64,000 nucleotides of DNA from Bartonella sp. AU55XJBT (GCF_028618525.1 NZ_JAQITC010000003.1:104882-168881), one strand, 5' to 3'; counted from the first letter of the stretch, positions 30,486 through 40,530 are shown. Numbers and translations are program-made. Notes: generated from the letters alone by a model not told the origin.

Positions 30486-31326
30486 ATTGGTAATATGATA
30501 AATCTAGAAAATATACGGAAAACAAAAAAGGTAAAATTGAGGAAATGAGTTTTCTCAATAAGGGGAGAGACTTGTGCTGTGTTGTGTTTGTTTTGAAGGT
30601 ATTGATGTTATGATGGAATTTATTGGTAAATTTGTGTATGATAAATAGTGAGAAGAATTTACTTTCCTCTATACATAAAGAAGGGCCTCGTGACTGATGA
30701 TGGTGTTTGGGGGCGTTGTGTATTTTGCAAATGTGTGACAGAGGGCATTGTGTGTTTGCGATATTGATTGCAGCAAAGGGTTCGCTTAAAATATATCACT
30801 GTTATATGATGAATGGATGAGTATCGTAGGGCGAGTTGGGTAAAATTTTAAAGATAATAAGTTGCATAGAATAATTTTTAAGAGTGTAATAAATTGATAA
30901 GAGGGACACAGTAAGTTAAATCAGCTTGGAGGAAGAGTTAAACTGTTAGCTGAGTTACAGATGATTGAGAAGGATGCTTTCTTATAGGGAGAATAATGGT
31001 AAGTTATGTTGAATAACTTGGGATAAAGAGAGCGTTTTTAAAACATAGTTTTTCAGGTGATTGGGGCTGTAAAAATTGAGGTTTTGTCTTTGTAAAGTAA
31101 GAGTTAAGAGTCAGATTTGCTTATGATGGTTTAAGCAACCCGCGGGATTATAGTATCCAATTGTTTTATCGGTTATATTGAGGTATTTAAGCACCTCACT
31201 TAGCTCTATTGAATTGCGTGAAACAAAAAGTCGTGATGATGTGTACCTATTGTATTTTTGAAAATGGGGCTTTGAAATGAAATTTATCAGGGATATTTGT
31301 ATTTAAGTGTGAGGCAGTTTGAATTC
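30486..31326. other. Spacer upstream of the PTS fusion gene
   Basis: About 840 bp without an ORF that can be supported. This is where obg would be expected from gene order in relatives; I see no remnant of its G motifs. Confidence 0.4.
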
Positions 31327-33861
31327 ATGATGGGATTTGAGAAAGCAGAAGCAATGAATGTAGATTTTACCGAGAGTGAAATCTTGTCTATCAAATCAGT
31401 ACAACTTGCAGCTGTTTTTAATCATAAAAATGATGCGATTTATGCTGCTGCTGAATTGCTTGTGCAGGTTGGTGCAGTTGACGAGTGTTATCTGGCAAGT
31501 ATGCTTGCACGTGAAGAAATAACGAGTACTTGGCTTGGAAATGGTATAGCCATTCCTCATGGATTGGTTGAAAATTGTGATTTAATCATCAAGGATGCCA
31601 TTGCTGTTATACAGGTTCCTGCTGGTGTTGAATGGCAGGATGGAAAGAAAGCACATTTGGTTATTGCCATTGCAGCGTGCCCAGATCGCTATAGAGAAAT
31701 TTGCAAAAAATTGACGTCTCTTTTATTTGATAAAAAACAGCTTGAAGTACTTGCGACAACGACGGACAAACAGAAAATTGTTACAACTCTGTTTGATCAA
31801 GATATGAAGCAAGAAGAAACTTTTATTGGTGATCTTTCGGTGTGTCAGGAATGGACTTTAGACTATCCAAGTGGTCTTCATGCGCGACCAGCTTCTCTTT
31901 GGGTTGATTTTGCAAAAAAGATTCAAAATTCTATTAGAGTTCGCCATGGTCAATATGCCGTTGAAATGAAAAATTTGGTTGGGTTATTACAATTAGGCGC
32001 AAAAAATGGTGATGTTCTGATTTTTTCTACAGATGCTATAGAAGGAGCAAAACTTCTCAATGATGCCATTTCTATTGTAAAAAAGGTGAGTGTTAGTGAA
32101 AAATGCGTGGTAAGAGAGATAGAATCTCAAACAAAGACTTTTCATGGTTGGTATCCACGTTCCATGCAAAAAGGCATTTCTGGTGTTGCAGCAAGTTCAG
32201 GGTTAGCGTTTGGTAAGATTTTTGTTTTAAGGCAAAATGATATTTCCATAATAGACCAGCCAATTGATTTTGCGGTTGGTGCAGCGTGTCTTGAAAGTGC
32301 TCTTACAAAAACAAAACAAAAAATGGCATCTGTGATTTCTGATATTACAGTACGTATGGGAGCGGATTCTGCTGCGATTTTTTCTGCACAAATGGTTTTG
32401 CTTGAAGATGAGAATCTTATAGCTCAAGCTTGTCGTTTTATAGCAGAAGGTCATGGTGTCGCTTGGTCTTGGGATAGAGCGGTTCGGCAGTTTTCAGATA
32501 TGTTTTCTAAGGTGGATAATCCTTTGTTAGCAGCACGTGCTGTTAATTTAATTGATGTTGGTCGTCGTGTTTTAGGTGAAATAAATCCATCTTATAGATC
32601 CTTCTTTTTAAATGATATTCCAAGTGGTGTTATTCTGGTTACAAATGATCTTTCTCCTTCTGATGTCGCACAACTTGATTGTACAAAAGTAAAAGGATTA
32701 GCAACAGCATGGGGAGGTCCACTCTCTCATACAGCTATTTTGGCGCGTACGCTTGGTATTCCGATGATTGTTGCCGTAGGTGATGATATTTTAGCGGTTC
32801 AGTCTGATATTCGGGCTATTATTGATGGCGATAACGGGTTCATTTACCTTGATCCTACGCATGAAGATGTTGAAGATGCTCAAAGGCATATTGATACTGT
32901 TGCGCAAAAACGTGTCAGTGAGATAAGTGCGTCTCGATTACCAGTGCAAACGACAGATGGTCAAAGAATTCGTATCATGGCTAATGTCAATTATGCAAAT
33001 CAGGTTCCAGTTGCGTTTGATTTGGGGGCTGAAGGTATTGGACTCATGCGTACAGAATTTTTATTTTTAGAGAATCCGCATATTCCGGACGAAAAGATCC
33101 AATTTGATGTATATCGGGCGATGGTTGCAGCTGTAGGAGATAAGCCATTAATTATTCGGGCGCTTGATATTGGCGGGGATAAACAGGTTACGCATTTACA
33201 TTTATCTAAAGAAGATAATCCTTTTTTAGGTGTTCGAGGAACGCGGCTTTTGTTACGTCGGCGTGATCTTTTGGTTCCTCAATTACGTGCTTTGTATCGA
33301 GCAGCAAAAGAGGGCGGAGATTTATGGATTGTGTTTCCGATGGTAATGTCTGTTTCAGAGATTGTTACTATAAAAAAGATTGCAGAAGAAATCCGCAATG
33401 ATATTGATGCACCAAAATTAAAACTTGGGATTATGATCGAGGTTCCAGCAGCAGCTATTATGGCAGATGTATTGGGCGCTCATGTTGATTTTTTCTCAAT
33501 TGGAACCAATGACTTAACACAGTATACAATGGCTGTTGATCGGCAAAATCCATATCTTGTGTCTGAAGCGGATAGTCTTGATCCAGCAGTTTTGCGGATG
33601 ATTTATCAGACTATTCAGGGAGCCGCACAACATAAATGTTGGGTTAGTGTATGCGGTGGTGTCGCTGGAGATCCTTTTGGTGCGATGATTTTGACTGGAT
33701 TGGGAATTAATGAGCTTTCCATGATATCTTGCGATATTTCCCCAGTAAAGGCGTGTTTGCAAACTCATAGTTTTGAAGAGATGAAAATTTTAGCACAAAA
33801 AGCACTACAATGTGAAACTGCACGAGCTGTACGTTCTCTAAGCAAGGATATACAGTGGTAA
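31327..33861 (+). CDS. Multiphosphoryl transfer protein (EIIA-HPr-enzyme I fusion)
   Basis: One chain combines three phosphotransferase-system proteins. Residues 1-145 are a fructose-type EIIA (LAREEITSTWLGNGIAIPHG, phospho-histidine in IPHG). Residues 165-260 are HPr (YPSGLHARPASLW, phospho-histidine in LHARPA). The rest is enzyme I: GGPLSHTAILARTLGIP with its phospho-histidine, GAEGIGLMRTEFLFLE, SIGTNDLTQYTMAVDR, and the catalytic cysteine in VCGGVAGDP. The plan resembles FPr/FruB-type proteins. No EIIB/EIIC permease is nearby, so sugar uptake or a regulatory role is open. The start is uncertain: TTG 31297, ATG 31327 or ATG 31354. Confidence 0.88.
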   Translation: MMGFEKAEAMNVDFTESEILSIKSVQLAAVFNHKNDAIYAAAELLVQVGAVDECYLASMLAREEITSTWLGNGIAIPHGLVENCDLIIKDAIAVIQVPAGVEWQDGKKAHLVIAIAACPDRYREICKKLTSLLFDKKQLEVLATTTDKQKIVTTLFDQDMKQEETFIGDLSVCQEWTLDYPSGLHARPASLWVDFAKKIQNSIRVRHGQYAVEMKNLVGLLQLGAKNGDVLIFSTDAIEGAKLLNDAISIVKKVSVSEKCVVREIESQTKTFHGWYPRSMQKGISGVAASSGLAFGKIFVLRQNDISIIDQPIDFAVGAACLESALTKTKQKMASVISDITVRMGADSAAIFSAQMVLLEDENLIAQACRFIAEGHGVAWSWDRAVRQFSDMFSKVDNPLLAARAVNLIDVGRRVLGEINPSYRSFFLNDIPSGVILVTNDLSPSDVAQLDCTKVKGLATAWGGPLSHTAILARTLGIPMIVAVGDDILAVQSDIRAIIDGDNGFIYLDPTHEDVEDAQRHIDTVAQKRVSEISASRLPVQTTDGQRIRIMANVNYANQVPVAFDLGAEGIGLMRTEFLFLENPHIPDEKIQFDVYRAMVAAVGDKPLIIRALDIGGDKQVTHLHLSKEDNPFLGVRGTRLLLRRRDLLVPQLRALYRAAKEGGDLWIVFPMVMSVSEIVTIKKIAEEIRNDIDAPKLKLGIMIEVPAAAIMADVLGAHVDFFSIGTNDLTQYTMAVDRQNPYLVSEADSLDPAVLRMIYQTIQGAAQHKCWVSVCGGVAGDPFGAMILTGLGINELSMISCDISPVKACLQTHSFEEMKILAQKALQCETARAVRSLSKDIQW

Positions 33862-34410
33862 GAACGTGAAGAGAAAAGAACGCGCCCATTGTGGCAAGGC
33901 CTTAGATCTTTAATATGGTGGCTCATAGTCTTTTAAAGCGATTATAGGCAACATATTAATATTTATAGTGATAAATTATCATTATAAATTAAAACTTTGC
34001 CTATGAAGTAAAACATAAAAGTGATGAGCAGATAGCTCTCATTTTAAGAGAAAGCAATTTTAAATCAGATTTGTCATGGTTAAGAATCCTCGTTAATAGG
34101 CGAGAGAGGTTTAATTATTTCATTGTGAAGAAAACATAGACTGTATGCCAATTTTAAGAGCAGTGTTTTTTCATAAAGCAGAAGGTGCGTAAGTAAGCAT
34201 GAAAGTTTATGGTTGGGGATAAGCTTTTTATTCTCATTTTTGCATTATACATAACTATCCACGGAAAAAGTTTTTTCTTAAAAAGGAAGGATATGCTTGT
34301 TATTCAAAAGGTATAAGCTTTTATTTTAATAAATGAATTTGTTTTTTGAATTTTGAATGTATAATTTGGGCTTGCACGTTATTTCTTTCTGGGTATAGTG
34401 CGAGACTTCT
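33862..34410. other. Spacer between the PTS fusion gene and tRNA-Ser(GGA)
   Basis: About 550 bp, AT-rich, with no gene or clear terminator hairpin. Confidence 0.4.
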
Positions 34411-34500
34411 GGAGAGGTGGCCGAGTGGTTGAAGGCGCACGCCTGGAACGCGTGTATATGGGAAACCATATCGAGGGTTCGAATCCCTCTCTCTCCGCCA
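34411..34500 (+). tRNA. tRNA-Ser (anticodon GGA)
   Basis: A 90-nt type II tRNA with acceptor GGAGAGG / CTCTCTCC-type pairing, anticodon stem-loop CACGC-CTGGAAC-GCGTG giving GGA, a long variable arm and an encoded CCA end. It reads UCC and UCU. It is closely similar to the tRNA-Ser(CGA) 5 kb upstream on the other strand, especially in the acceptor and T-arm. Confidence 0.96.
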
Positions 34501-34653
34501 TTTATCGTAAAATCAAAGGGTTATATAAAAGTTCAAGGATTTTTATTTCTTTGATTTTGTTGATTTATGTTGTACCCTTAAATAGATTTTTATAAGTTTG
34601 AAGGCATAGCTTAAAGTTCAGCGTTTTTAGGCTTTTTTCAATTGATGTTTTTT

Positions 34654-35859
34654 CTATAAAAAATTACGACGAATTATCCTTTCCAGAGTCGATAATTCAT
34701 CATCACTCCGTCCCCAAATTGCTATAATGGCTGGGCAGGTATTTAAATCGATGGTCAGGGGCAGAGGCTCATTTTCTTTAAAAAAGAGCATAAAATGAAC
34801 CACATTTTCCCAAGAATGAAGCTTTTTCTTCCACAGGTTAACATCTTTTATAATATGACCATCGATCTTGTTGATAAGAAAGATAATACGTCCTTTCTTC
34901 TTAAAACGGCTTGGTGTTGGCGAAAACACTCCCGCAATAAGGTTAACGGAGCTTTTCAGTAAATCATCTTCATAGCAATGCGCGAACAAGGAGGGTGCAA
35001 TCCCTCCGTGGAGGCGGGCTCCCACTTCAATCATTACTAGACCGTGAGCGGTTTGCATGATCTCCATATGCGCAGGTCCATATTCAATCCCCACCGCGTG
35101 AATGCACTGTTTTGCATAAGAGATCAGAGCGGTATAAAGGGGGGCTTGAGCATCAAGCACATCAAGCGATTCATAAACAAAGGCACTTCCATTATGGATA
35201 CCCTTTTTATAGCGCGATAAACTACATATCTTTATAGCCTCTCCCTTTACAACGGCATCTACGATGTATTCTTCTCCTTCCAATCTTTCTTGAAGCAAAT
35301 AAGCCTCGTTAGGTACACCAAAAATATTTTTCTGCCTCCAGTCAATTTCAGAAATCCACGCTGCCACTTCCTCACGGCTAGAGAAAAACAAAACACCATC
35401 ACTCCCAGCAGAATCGTTTGGCTTTATCACATAGCCGCTGGGGCTTTCAAAATCATTGAGAGCACAATCATCTTTTGTAAGAATCTTTGACCTTATATAG
35501 GATAAACCATTTTCACAAAGGCGCTTTTGCATTGCTGCTTTTTTCCGCCGCCAATCGGTGGTCAAGGGGTTATTTCTAGGACAACCATAGTAAGCAGCCA
35601 ATTGTTCTGCACAATAAATACCTCCTTCGGCACCTGCTATAACAGCTTCTATCGCGCCGATAGGAAAGCGCTGTTTTATCTCATCGATACTATGAAGTTT
35701 TGCTTCTGCCATGCCTTCACCCTGATAAGAAAGTATGAAGTGTGAAAAAGGAATTGGTTGAGAGATAACACCGTAACAGGTATAGCCCAATTTTTGCAAA
35801 GCAGGGGCATAGAGAGCACCCGTGGAGAAAGGATCGACAATAAGAATGGTTTTGCTCAT
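34654..35859 (-). CDS. ATP-grasp ligase, possibly amino-acid ligase type
   Basis: This 401-residue protein has an ATP-grasp core: the nucleotide-binding lysine and loop in GYVIKPNDSAGSDGVLFF, the QERLEGEEYIVDAVV strand, and the metal-binding acidic residues in HMEIMQTAHGLVMIEVGARLHGG. The family joins a carboxylate to an amine or thiol through an acyl-phosphate. The N-terminal part (ILIVDPFSTGALYAPALQKLGY) is the usual pre-ATP-grasp fold. Its ATG overlaps the stop of the MFS gene (ATGA), so the two are made together. The pairing resembles BacD-BacE-like ligase/exporter pairs, but substrate and product are unknown. Confidence 0.75.
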   Translation of the reverse strand: MSKTILIVDPFSTGALYAPALQKLGYTCYGVISQPIPFSHFILSYQGEGMAEAKLHSIDEIKQRFPIGAIEAVIAGAEGGIYCAEQLAAYYGCPRNNPLTTDWRRKKAAMQKRLCENGLSYIRSKILTKDDCALNDFESPSGYVIKPNDSAGSDGVLFFSSREEVAAWISEIDWRQKNIFGVPNEAYLLQERLEGEEYIVDAVVKGEAIKICSLSRYKKGIHNGSAFVYESLDVLDAQAPLYTALISYAKQCIHAVGIEYGPAHMEIMQTAHGLVMIEVGARLHGGIAPSLFAHCYEDDLLKSSVNLIAGVFSPTPSRFKKKGRIIFLINKIDGHIIKDVNLWKKKLHSWENVVHFMLFFKENEPLPLTIDLNTCPAIIAIWGRSDDELSTLERIIRRNFL

Positions 35860-37070
35860 GCTTTGTCCCGCTGTGATGAAAGAAAAAGAACATAGATAAA
35901 GATTATGAATCCTATAAGGGGGAGAAGATAAATGGCTGCTTGAGGTCCCATAAGGGCAGAGCTTGTAAGAAGACCAAGGATAACATAACCAGCCGATTGA
36001 GAGAGAGTATAAAGCATGCCGCTATAGCTTCCCACCAGCTCTGCTTGAGTTTCTGTTCGGGTTGCTTCAATCATATGTTTGCGGGCGTTAATCCGCATGG
36101 TATTCATTGAAAAGCCAATAAAAAAGCAAAAAATCACAGCCAAATAAGGCGATTGCGTGGTGCTAAAAATAAGATCAGCTAAACCCAACATAAGAGCTGG
36201 AAGGATGAATTCAAAGCGCGGGATCTTGATAAAAGCAGCCAGAAAAGCGCCCACACCTGCAACAGCACTGCACAACCCATAATATTCAGAGCCAAAATTT
36301 TTCACACTCTGAAAAAGGATAGTTGCCAGTGTATTATAAGCGCAAATGTGAAAGCCAATAAGGCCTATGCAGATGCATAAAAGTTTAAGCTCTAGGGAAA
36401 GCCCATCTGCTTGCGGTATAAGCATTGGCTCTTTATCGGTGATAGGCGGCAAGCTGTTTGTAGTGCTGTCGGCATGATATTCATCGCGAAAGATGACATA
36501 TCCGGCCACAAGGCTTACGATAATGTCAAACACACAAATCGCTGCAATCAAACCATTATAGCCGACTTCAGCTGCTACCCCTCGTGGGCTGGTTGCTTCT
36601 AAGAGATAACCACTCAATGCTGCCCCCAAAAAGGCGCCAATCTGCACCACTGTTTGCATAATGCGAGAAGCCTTTTGAGCACTAATATAGCCACTAAGCG
36701 CGAGTTTAGTATTATAAGTCTCCAGCGTACTTAAGGTGATCAAAGAGAGATAACCAATAGAGATAGAGACCACAATAAAACCAAAACGGGAGTCGACATA
36801 ATGAAAAAGAGCAATCAATAAAAGGAGGCTATAGATGATGATCCGTCTTGTGTATAAATCGATCAATCGCAACGATGCTTTAATGTGCACAAAACCACTC
36901 TTTTTCAAAAGATAGGGTGTAAGGGTCCCTAAAGCCATGGTTATGCCTAGAAAAACCGATGAGGATGTTATGCGATAAGCATTCCAAAGGTTACTTAAGA
37001 AAAGCACCATATCAGAAAGATAGAGCAGAACAACAAGCCCATAAAACCGAAACATTAGCTGTTTGCGCAC
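35856..37070 (-). CDS. MFS transporter coupled to the ATP-grasp ligase
   Basis: 404 residues with about twelve membrane segments. Translation begins at a GTG with gggggga upstream. It overlaps the ligase gene by 4 bp, so export or import of the ligase product or substrate is the natural guess. The middle loop (YHADSTTNSLPPITDKEPM) divides two six-helix halves. By eye its base composition is somewhat richer in G+C than the spacers and the MFS gene at 27.5 kb, a weak hint of separate origin. Confidence 0.78.
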   Translation of the reverse strand: MRKQLMFRFYGLVVLLYLSDMVLFLSNLWNAYRITSSSVFLGITMALGTLTPYLLKKSGFVHIKASLRLIDLYTRRIIIYSLLLLIALFHYVDSRFGFIVVSISIGYLSLITLSTLETYNTKLALSGYISAQKASRIMQTVVQIGAFLGAALSGYLLEATSPRGVAAEVGYNGLIAAICVFDIIVSLVAGYVIFRDEYHADSTTNSLPPITDKEPMLIPQADGLSLELKLLCICIGLIGFHICAYNTLATILFQSVKNFGSEYYGLCSAVAGVGAFLAAFIKIPRFEFILPALMLGLADLIFSTTQSPYLAVIFCFFIGFSMNTMRINARKHMIEATRTETQAELVGSYSGMLYTLSQSAGYVILGLLTSSALMGPQAAIYLLPLIGFIIFIYVLFLSSQRDKA

Positions 37071-37249
37071 ATCATTCCCCCCATGTCTGCATCTTTAAAA
37101 ATATGCAGTATTATAATTGGTACACACGCTCATAAACAGTTAGTACATCTATTACGGGATAAGTCAAGTGTTTTCGATAGGGGCATGATATAAATTTGAA
37201 CGCTGATATTTACTGTAATAATATCCCATTTTCAGAAATTTAAGTAGCG

Positions 37250-37570
37250 AGGACAACTGGTATTTTTGCTACGTTTTTTGTGGGACACCTTGCCGATAAA
37301 GGGGTACTTATTCGATGATGAGCGCAGCTACGCCTAAGAGCCATATTTGGTATTTTAAGGGGTGTCTCTGTTTAATTCAAGGTTGCTGGGTTGTTATTGA
37401 TTATTGACTGGATAAGCTTGGATTTTGAAGGGACAACAAACCTTAATTATCGGGCAGAAATTATTTATGGCTTCAGATTGAGGTGTGCTAGTACAGCTTT
37501 AGGTGGCTCTTTATACAATCAATTTGGGGCGGACGACTTCATTTGTTGGGGGGAGATTATAATGCGTTGA
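37250..37570 (+). pseudogene. Remnant of an MFS transporter
   Basis: Two separated frames read like MFS pieces. At 37250-37318: RTTGIFATFFVGHLADKGVL followed by IR and a stop, resembling the loop motif (GxLADKG) between helices 2 and 3. At about 37488-37570: ASTALGGSLYNQFGADDF, then ICWGEIIMR and a stop, resembling the end of a permease. They are in the right order, with a frame change and stops between. This is a judgement by eye; a database comparison is needed to name the parent. Confidence 0.35.
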
Positions 37571-37600
37571 AAGGTAACGGGGATAACCATAGATGTAAGA

Positions 37601-38413
37601 TTATTTCATATAGATGTAGAGTTCACTTCGATACAAAAGTTCCAAATTTCCTTGCACTTCGTATTGTTTTATGAGTGTAACCAATTGCTGCAAATATTCT
37701 TCTCCATGGCTGGCAATGGCGCGTTGCGCTTGCGTTGAAGAGCGGCTCATGCCGATAAAAGCTTCGGATGGGATTGTCATTGTCCAATTGTGTGTACGTA
37801 AAGCAACCTTTTCTGGGTTTACTCCAAGACCGTCACGCATTTCTTGTAAAAAATCAAAATTGCGATAATAACGGGAATAATTAGGGCTCATCTTCTCTAA
37901 TAATGTCTCATAAGTGGCTAGAAATTGACTATTTTGAAAATCACGATTGTTTTGAATGACAGCCATGACACCACCGGCGCGAAGTTGACTTGAGACATTG
38001 CGAAGCAACAGAGGGCGATCCATCCACTGAAACGCTTGTGCCGCAACAACAAGATCAACCTTGCCGATTTGGGGCAAGAGGCTTTCGGCTTTGCCGTGAT
38101 ACCACTGCACAAAAGGAAATTTGCTTTGTCCCTGTTTAATCATATCTGCTGATACATCAATAGCATGATAGTGGTGTTCATTTCCTAAAAGTTTGACAAT
38201 TCCCTCTAATGCAATGCCCGTTCCAGCCCCTACATCCACGATAGACAAATGCTTTTTGTCTTTAAAAGGAAGCAGCATGGTTTTAAATAAGGTGAAGGGG
38301 TAGCGTGGACGATAACGATCATAATCATCAGCCAGTCCATCAAATTTTTCACTTTGCGGTTGAATAGTTTTTAACATATGGTGTGATCCCCCTTCACGAA
38401 TTGCACTGTACAT
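37601..38413 (-). CDS. Class I SAM-dependent methyltransferase
   Basis: 270 residues with the SAM-binding motif I IVDVGAGTGIALEGI, the acidic residue after strand 2 (YHAIDVSADMIKQGQ), and motif IV-like KVDLVVAAQAFQWMD, as in UbiE/BioC-like methyltransferases. The N-terminal FDGLADDYDRYRPRYP is typical of this group. Two starts are possible: ATG 38413 with GGAGAG, or ATG twelve codons later with AGGGGG. The substrate is unknown. It is on the same strand as the ligase/MFS pair but 530 bp away. Confidence 0.82.
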   Translation of the reverse strand: MYSAIREGGSHHMLKTIQPQSEKFDGLADDYDRYRPRYPFTLFKTMLLPFKDKKHLSIVDVGAGTGIALEGIVKLLGNEHHYHAIDVSADMIKQGQSKFPFVQWYHGKAESLLPQIGKVDLVVAAQAFQWMDRPLLLRNVSSQLRAGGVMAVIQNNRDFQNSQFLATYETLLEKMSPNYSRYYRNFDFLQEMRDGLGVNPEKVALRTHNWTMTIPSEAFIGMSRSSTQAQRAIASHGEEYLQQLVTLIKQYEVQGNLELLYRSELYIYMK

Positions 38414-38564
38414 AAAGAAGCTCTCCTTTGTCCATTATGTCAAGTAATAAATTCTAAAAGAAAATTGAATGGGAGCTGCTCTTTGACACTTTCTATAGAG
38501 TTGATATTTACATTCTCTTCTGCTTCAAATGATGCATTTTGAAAGTAAATTGTTTTTTGAGCAA

Positions 38565-38744
38565 TCAGTTGGAAATTCCATATATTCCTCTAAAAATCTG
38601 TCTTACTTCTGGTGCGATTACCTCTTGCATGCCTTTTATGAGCATTAAATTTATAACTTGCTTGCGGAAACGATTATTCTCAAACACTCTATCGTAAAAA
38701 TGAGATTGCCTATTCGCTTTGTAACTGTACAGCCAAAACAACAC
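38565..38744 (-). pseudogene. Short protein-like remnant, unknown
   Basis: A 59-codon frame opens right after a stop and has only GTG or TTG starts without a ribosome site. It reads like a real charged protein end (RVFENNRFRKQVINLMLIKG, then MQEVIAPEVRQIFRGIYGISN). It may be the 3' end of a lost gene. I do not recognise the family. The rest of the 590-bp spacer around it holds nothing else I can support. Confidence 0.22.
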
Positions 38745-39001
38745 ATTTCAGCGTCACTATTTTATATCTATAGTGCCAATGTAACGCGCAATGAAAGTAG
38801 AAATATTTATTAATCTTCAGTATGTTAAACTTATCCCATATGATATTTAGAGAGTTTTCTTTTCATAAAAAATGTATCACGCTCTAATAAAACGAGGAAT
38901 TTCATTCCTTTAAATTTAATGAACTAAAATAAGAACTCAATATATATTTTTAAATGTGATTATGTGGCATACTGAATGATGTATGTATGAGGGAATGATT
39001 T

Positions 39002-40213
39002 ATGTTCGTTGCAAATTTGAAAGAACGTGCTGCTTTATTTGAAAATAGAACTTTCCTCTATTTTACCTTGAGCGGCTTATTTGCTACATTTGGAAATGGG
39101 CTAAATTATATTGCATTATCATGGCTTGCTTACAATCAGACAAGTTCGATCCGTGGTGTAGCGTTGATGATGCTTTTTCTCTGGACGCCTAGCATTCTTT
39201 TTGCACCTTTTTTGGGTGTATTGGCGGATAAATACAATCGTAAAATGCAGATTATCACTTCAAATCTTGTCAGAGGTTTGGTGATTGTGGGGTGGGTAAT
39301 GCTTGGGTATTTTGGCATGGAAATTGATTTAATGATCTTATCTGCTCTATTGGGTATTTTTATTTCTCTTTATATGCCATCAGCTGTCCCTTTAATCCAA
39401 AGTATTGTTCCTAAAAAACAGCTCATCAATGCAAATGCAACCATCGATATGGTTTATGAACTTGGCACTATCATAGGTATGGGGCTTAGTGGATTTATAC
39501 TCGCCTGTGCCGGAACAAAAGGAACACTTCTGATAGGCGGCATATTTTTTATTATTGCTGGTTTGTTTAATTTTGCAATGAAAGTACCTAATGCCCATAG
39601 ATCTAAAAGTCAAAGTAAGCAAAACTGGTGGAAAAATTATAGAGCGTCCCTTCATTATTTTAAGCAGAATCCGGTTCTTTTTATGCCTTATATAAGCCAG
39701 ATGATTATTATGACGCTTTTGATGACTATTCCTGTTATTTTGGTGCCTTATACACAAGAGGTTTTAAACGCAGATAGCAGGACTTTTGCAATATTTGAGG
39801 CGCTTTATTCCATGGGCGTATTTACTGGTGCGCTTCTTTCTCCATTTTTTTGTAAAGTTTTATCTATAAGGAAAACATTGGCACTTTTATTAGCTGTTAT
39901 GGCTATCGGTCTTGCCATTCTATCTGTCAATACACACACGCTTGTTGTTTTTCCTGTTTATTTCATGATTGGATTTGGGCTTTCAAGTTGGGCTCTTTCG
40001 ATTTCTTTATCGCAACTCTCTTGTGATCCCGAATATCAAGGAAGATTGCAGGCAAGTTTTAATGGTTTGTCTGGATGCTTTATCCTCGGAGTCTATCTCA
40101 TTATGGCAAGCGATAGCAGTAACATATCACCTCAATCGATATATTTTCTTCAAAGCATTGTTGCGCTTGTTGGAATATTTATTGTGCTATTTTATCAACA
40201 TGAAAAACGATAA
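39002..40213 (+). CDS. MFS transporter (MFS_3/EntS-like), putative efflux
   Basis: 403 residues and about twelve membrane segments. The loop-2/3 signature GVLADKYNRKMQI follows LFAPFL. The overall pattern (LFENRTFLYFTLSGLFATFGNGLNYIALSWLAYNQT, then YMPSAVPLIQSIVPKKQLINANA) matches the MFS_3 group that includes enterobactin and macrolide exporters. A GGGAATG site precedes the ATG. The substrate is not deducible. It is a single gene with long spacers on both sides. Confidence 0.82.
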   Translation: MFVANLKERAALFENRTFLYFTLSGLFATFGNGLNYIALSWLAYNQTSSIRGVALMMLFLWTPSILFAPFLGVLADKYNRKMQIITSNLVRGLVIVGWVMLGYFGMEIDLMILSALLGIFISLYMPSAVPLIQSIVPKKQLINANATIDMVYELGTIIGMGLSGFILACAGTKGTLLIGGIFFIIAGLFNFAMKVPNAHRSKSQSKQNWWKNYRASLHYFKQNPVLFMPYISQMIIMTLLMTIPVILVPYTQEVLNADSRTFAIFEALYSMGVFTGALLSPFFCKVLSIRKTLALLLAVMAIGLAILSVNTHTLVVFPVYFMIGFGLSSWALSISLSQLSCDPEYQGRLQASFNGLSGCFILGVYLIMASDSSNISPQSIYFLQSIVALVGIFIVLFYQHEKR

Positions 40214-40530
40214 ATTACATTGAAGTGTAGTAAAACTATACGCTATTTTATAAACATTTATAACGCCGTATATTTCATATTTTGCTTTTAAAGGGGTGGT
40301 GAGCAAATGTGAAAGTGTTGGTGCTTTTAATGAAGAAAGCATAAATTAATTTATGCTATAAAATACTCTTTATTTTTTGATGATGACCAAAGAGGATTAA
40401 TGCGTTTCTTTAATTCATCGGACTTTTGTAAGGAGGCAAAGACGCAACACGTTAAAGTTTCTTAAAAATTTTTTGGTTTAAACACAGCAGAAAGTAAAGT
40501 GCTCTCTCATCATATGGGGAGAGTGGTGCG
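40214..40530. other. Spacer after the MFS gene
   Basis: About 320 bp. A purine-rich aaggaggcaaagacg near 40430 looks like a ribosome site but is followed by no open frame of useful length, so it could mark a lost gene. Confidence 0.35.

Noticed and set aside
27197..40213. Genomic island with integrase at the tRNA-Ser genes
   Set aside because: No integrase, transposase or duplicated tRNA end was found in the window.
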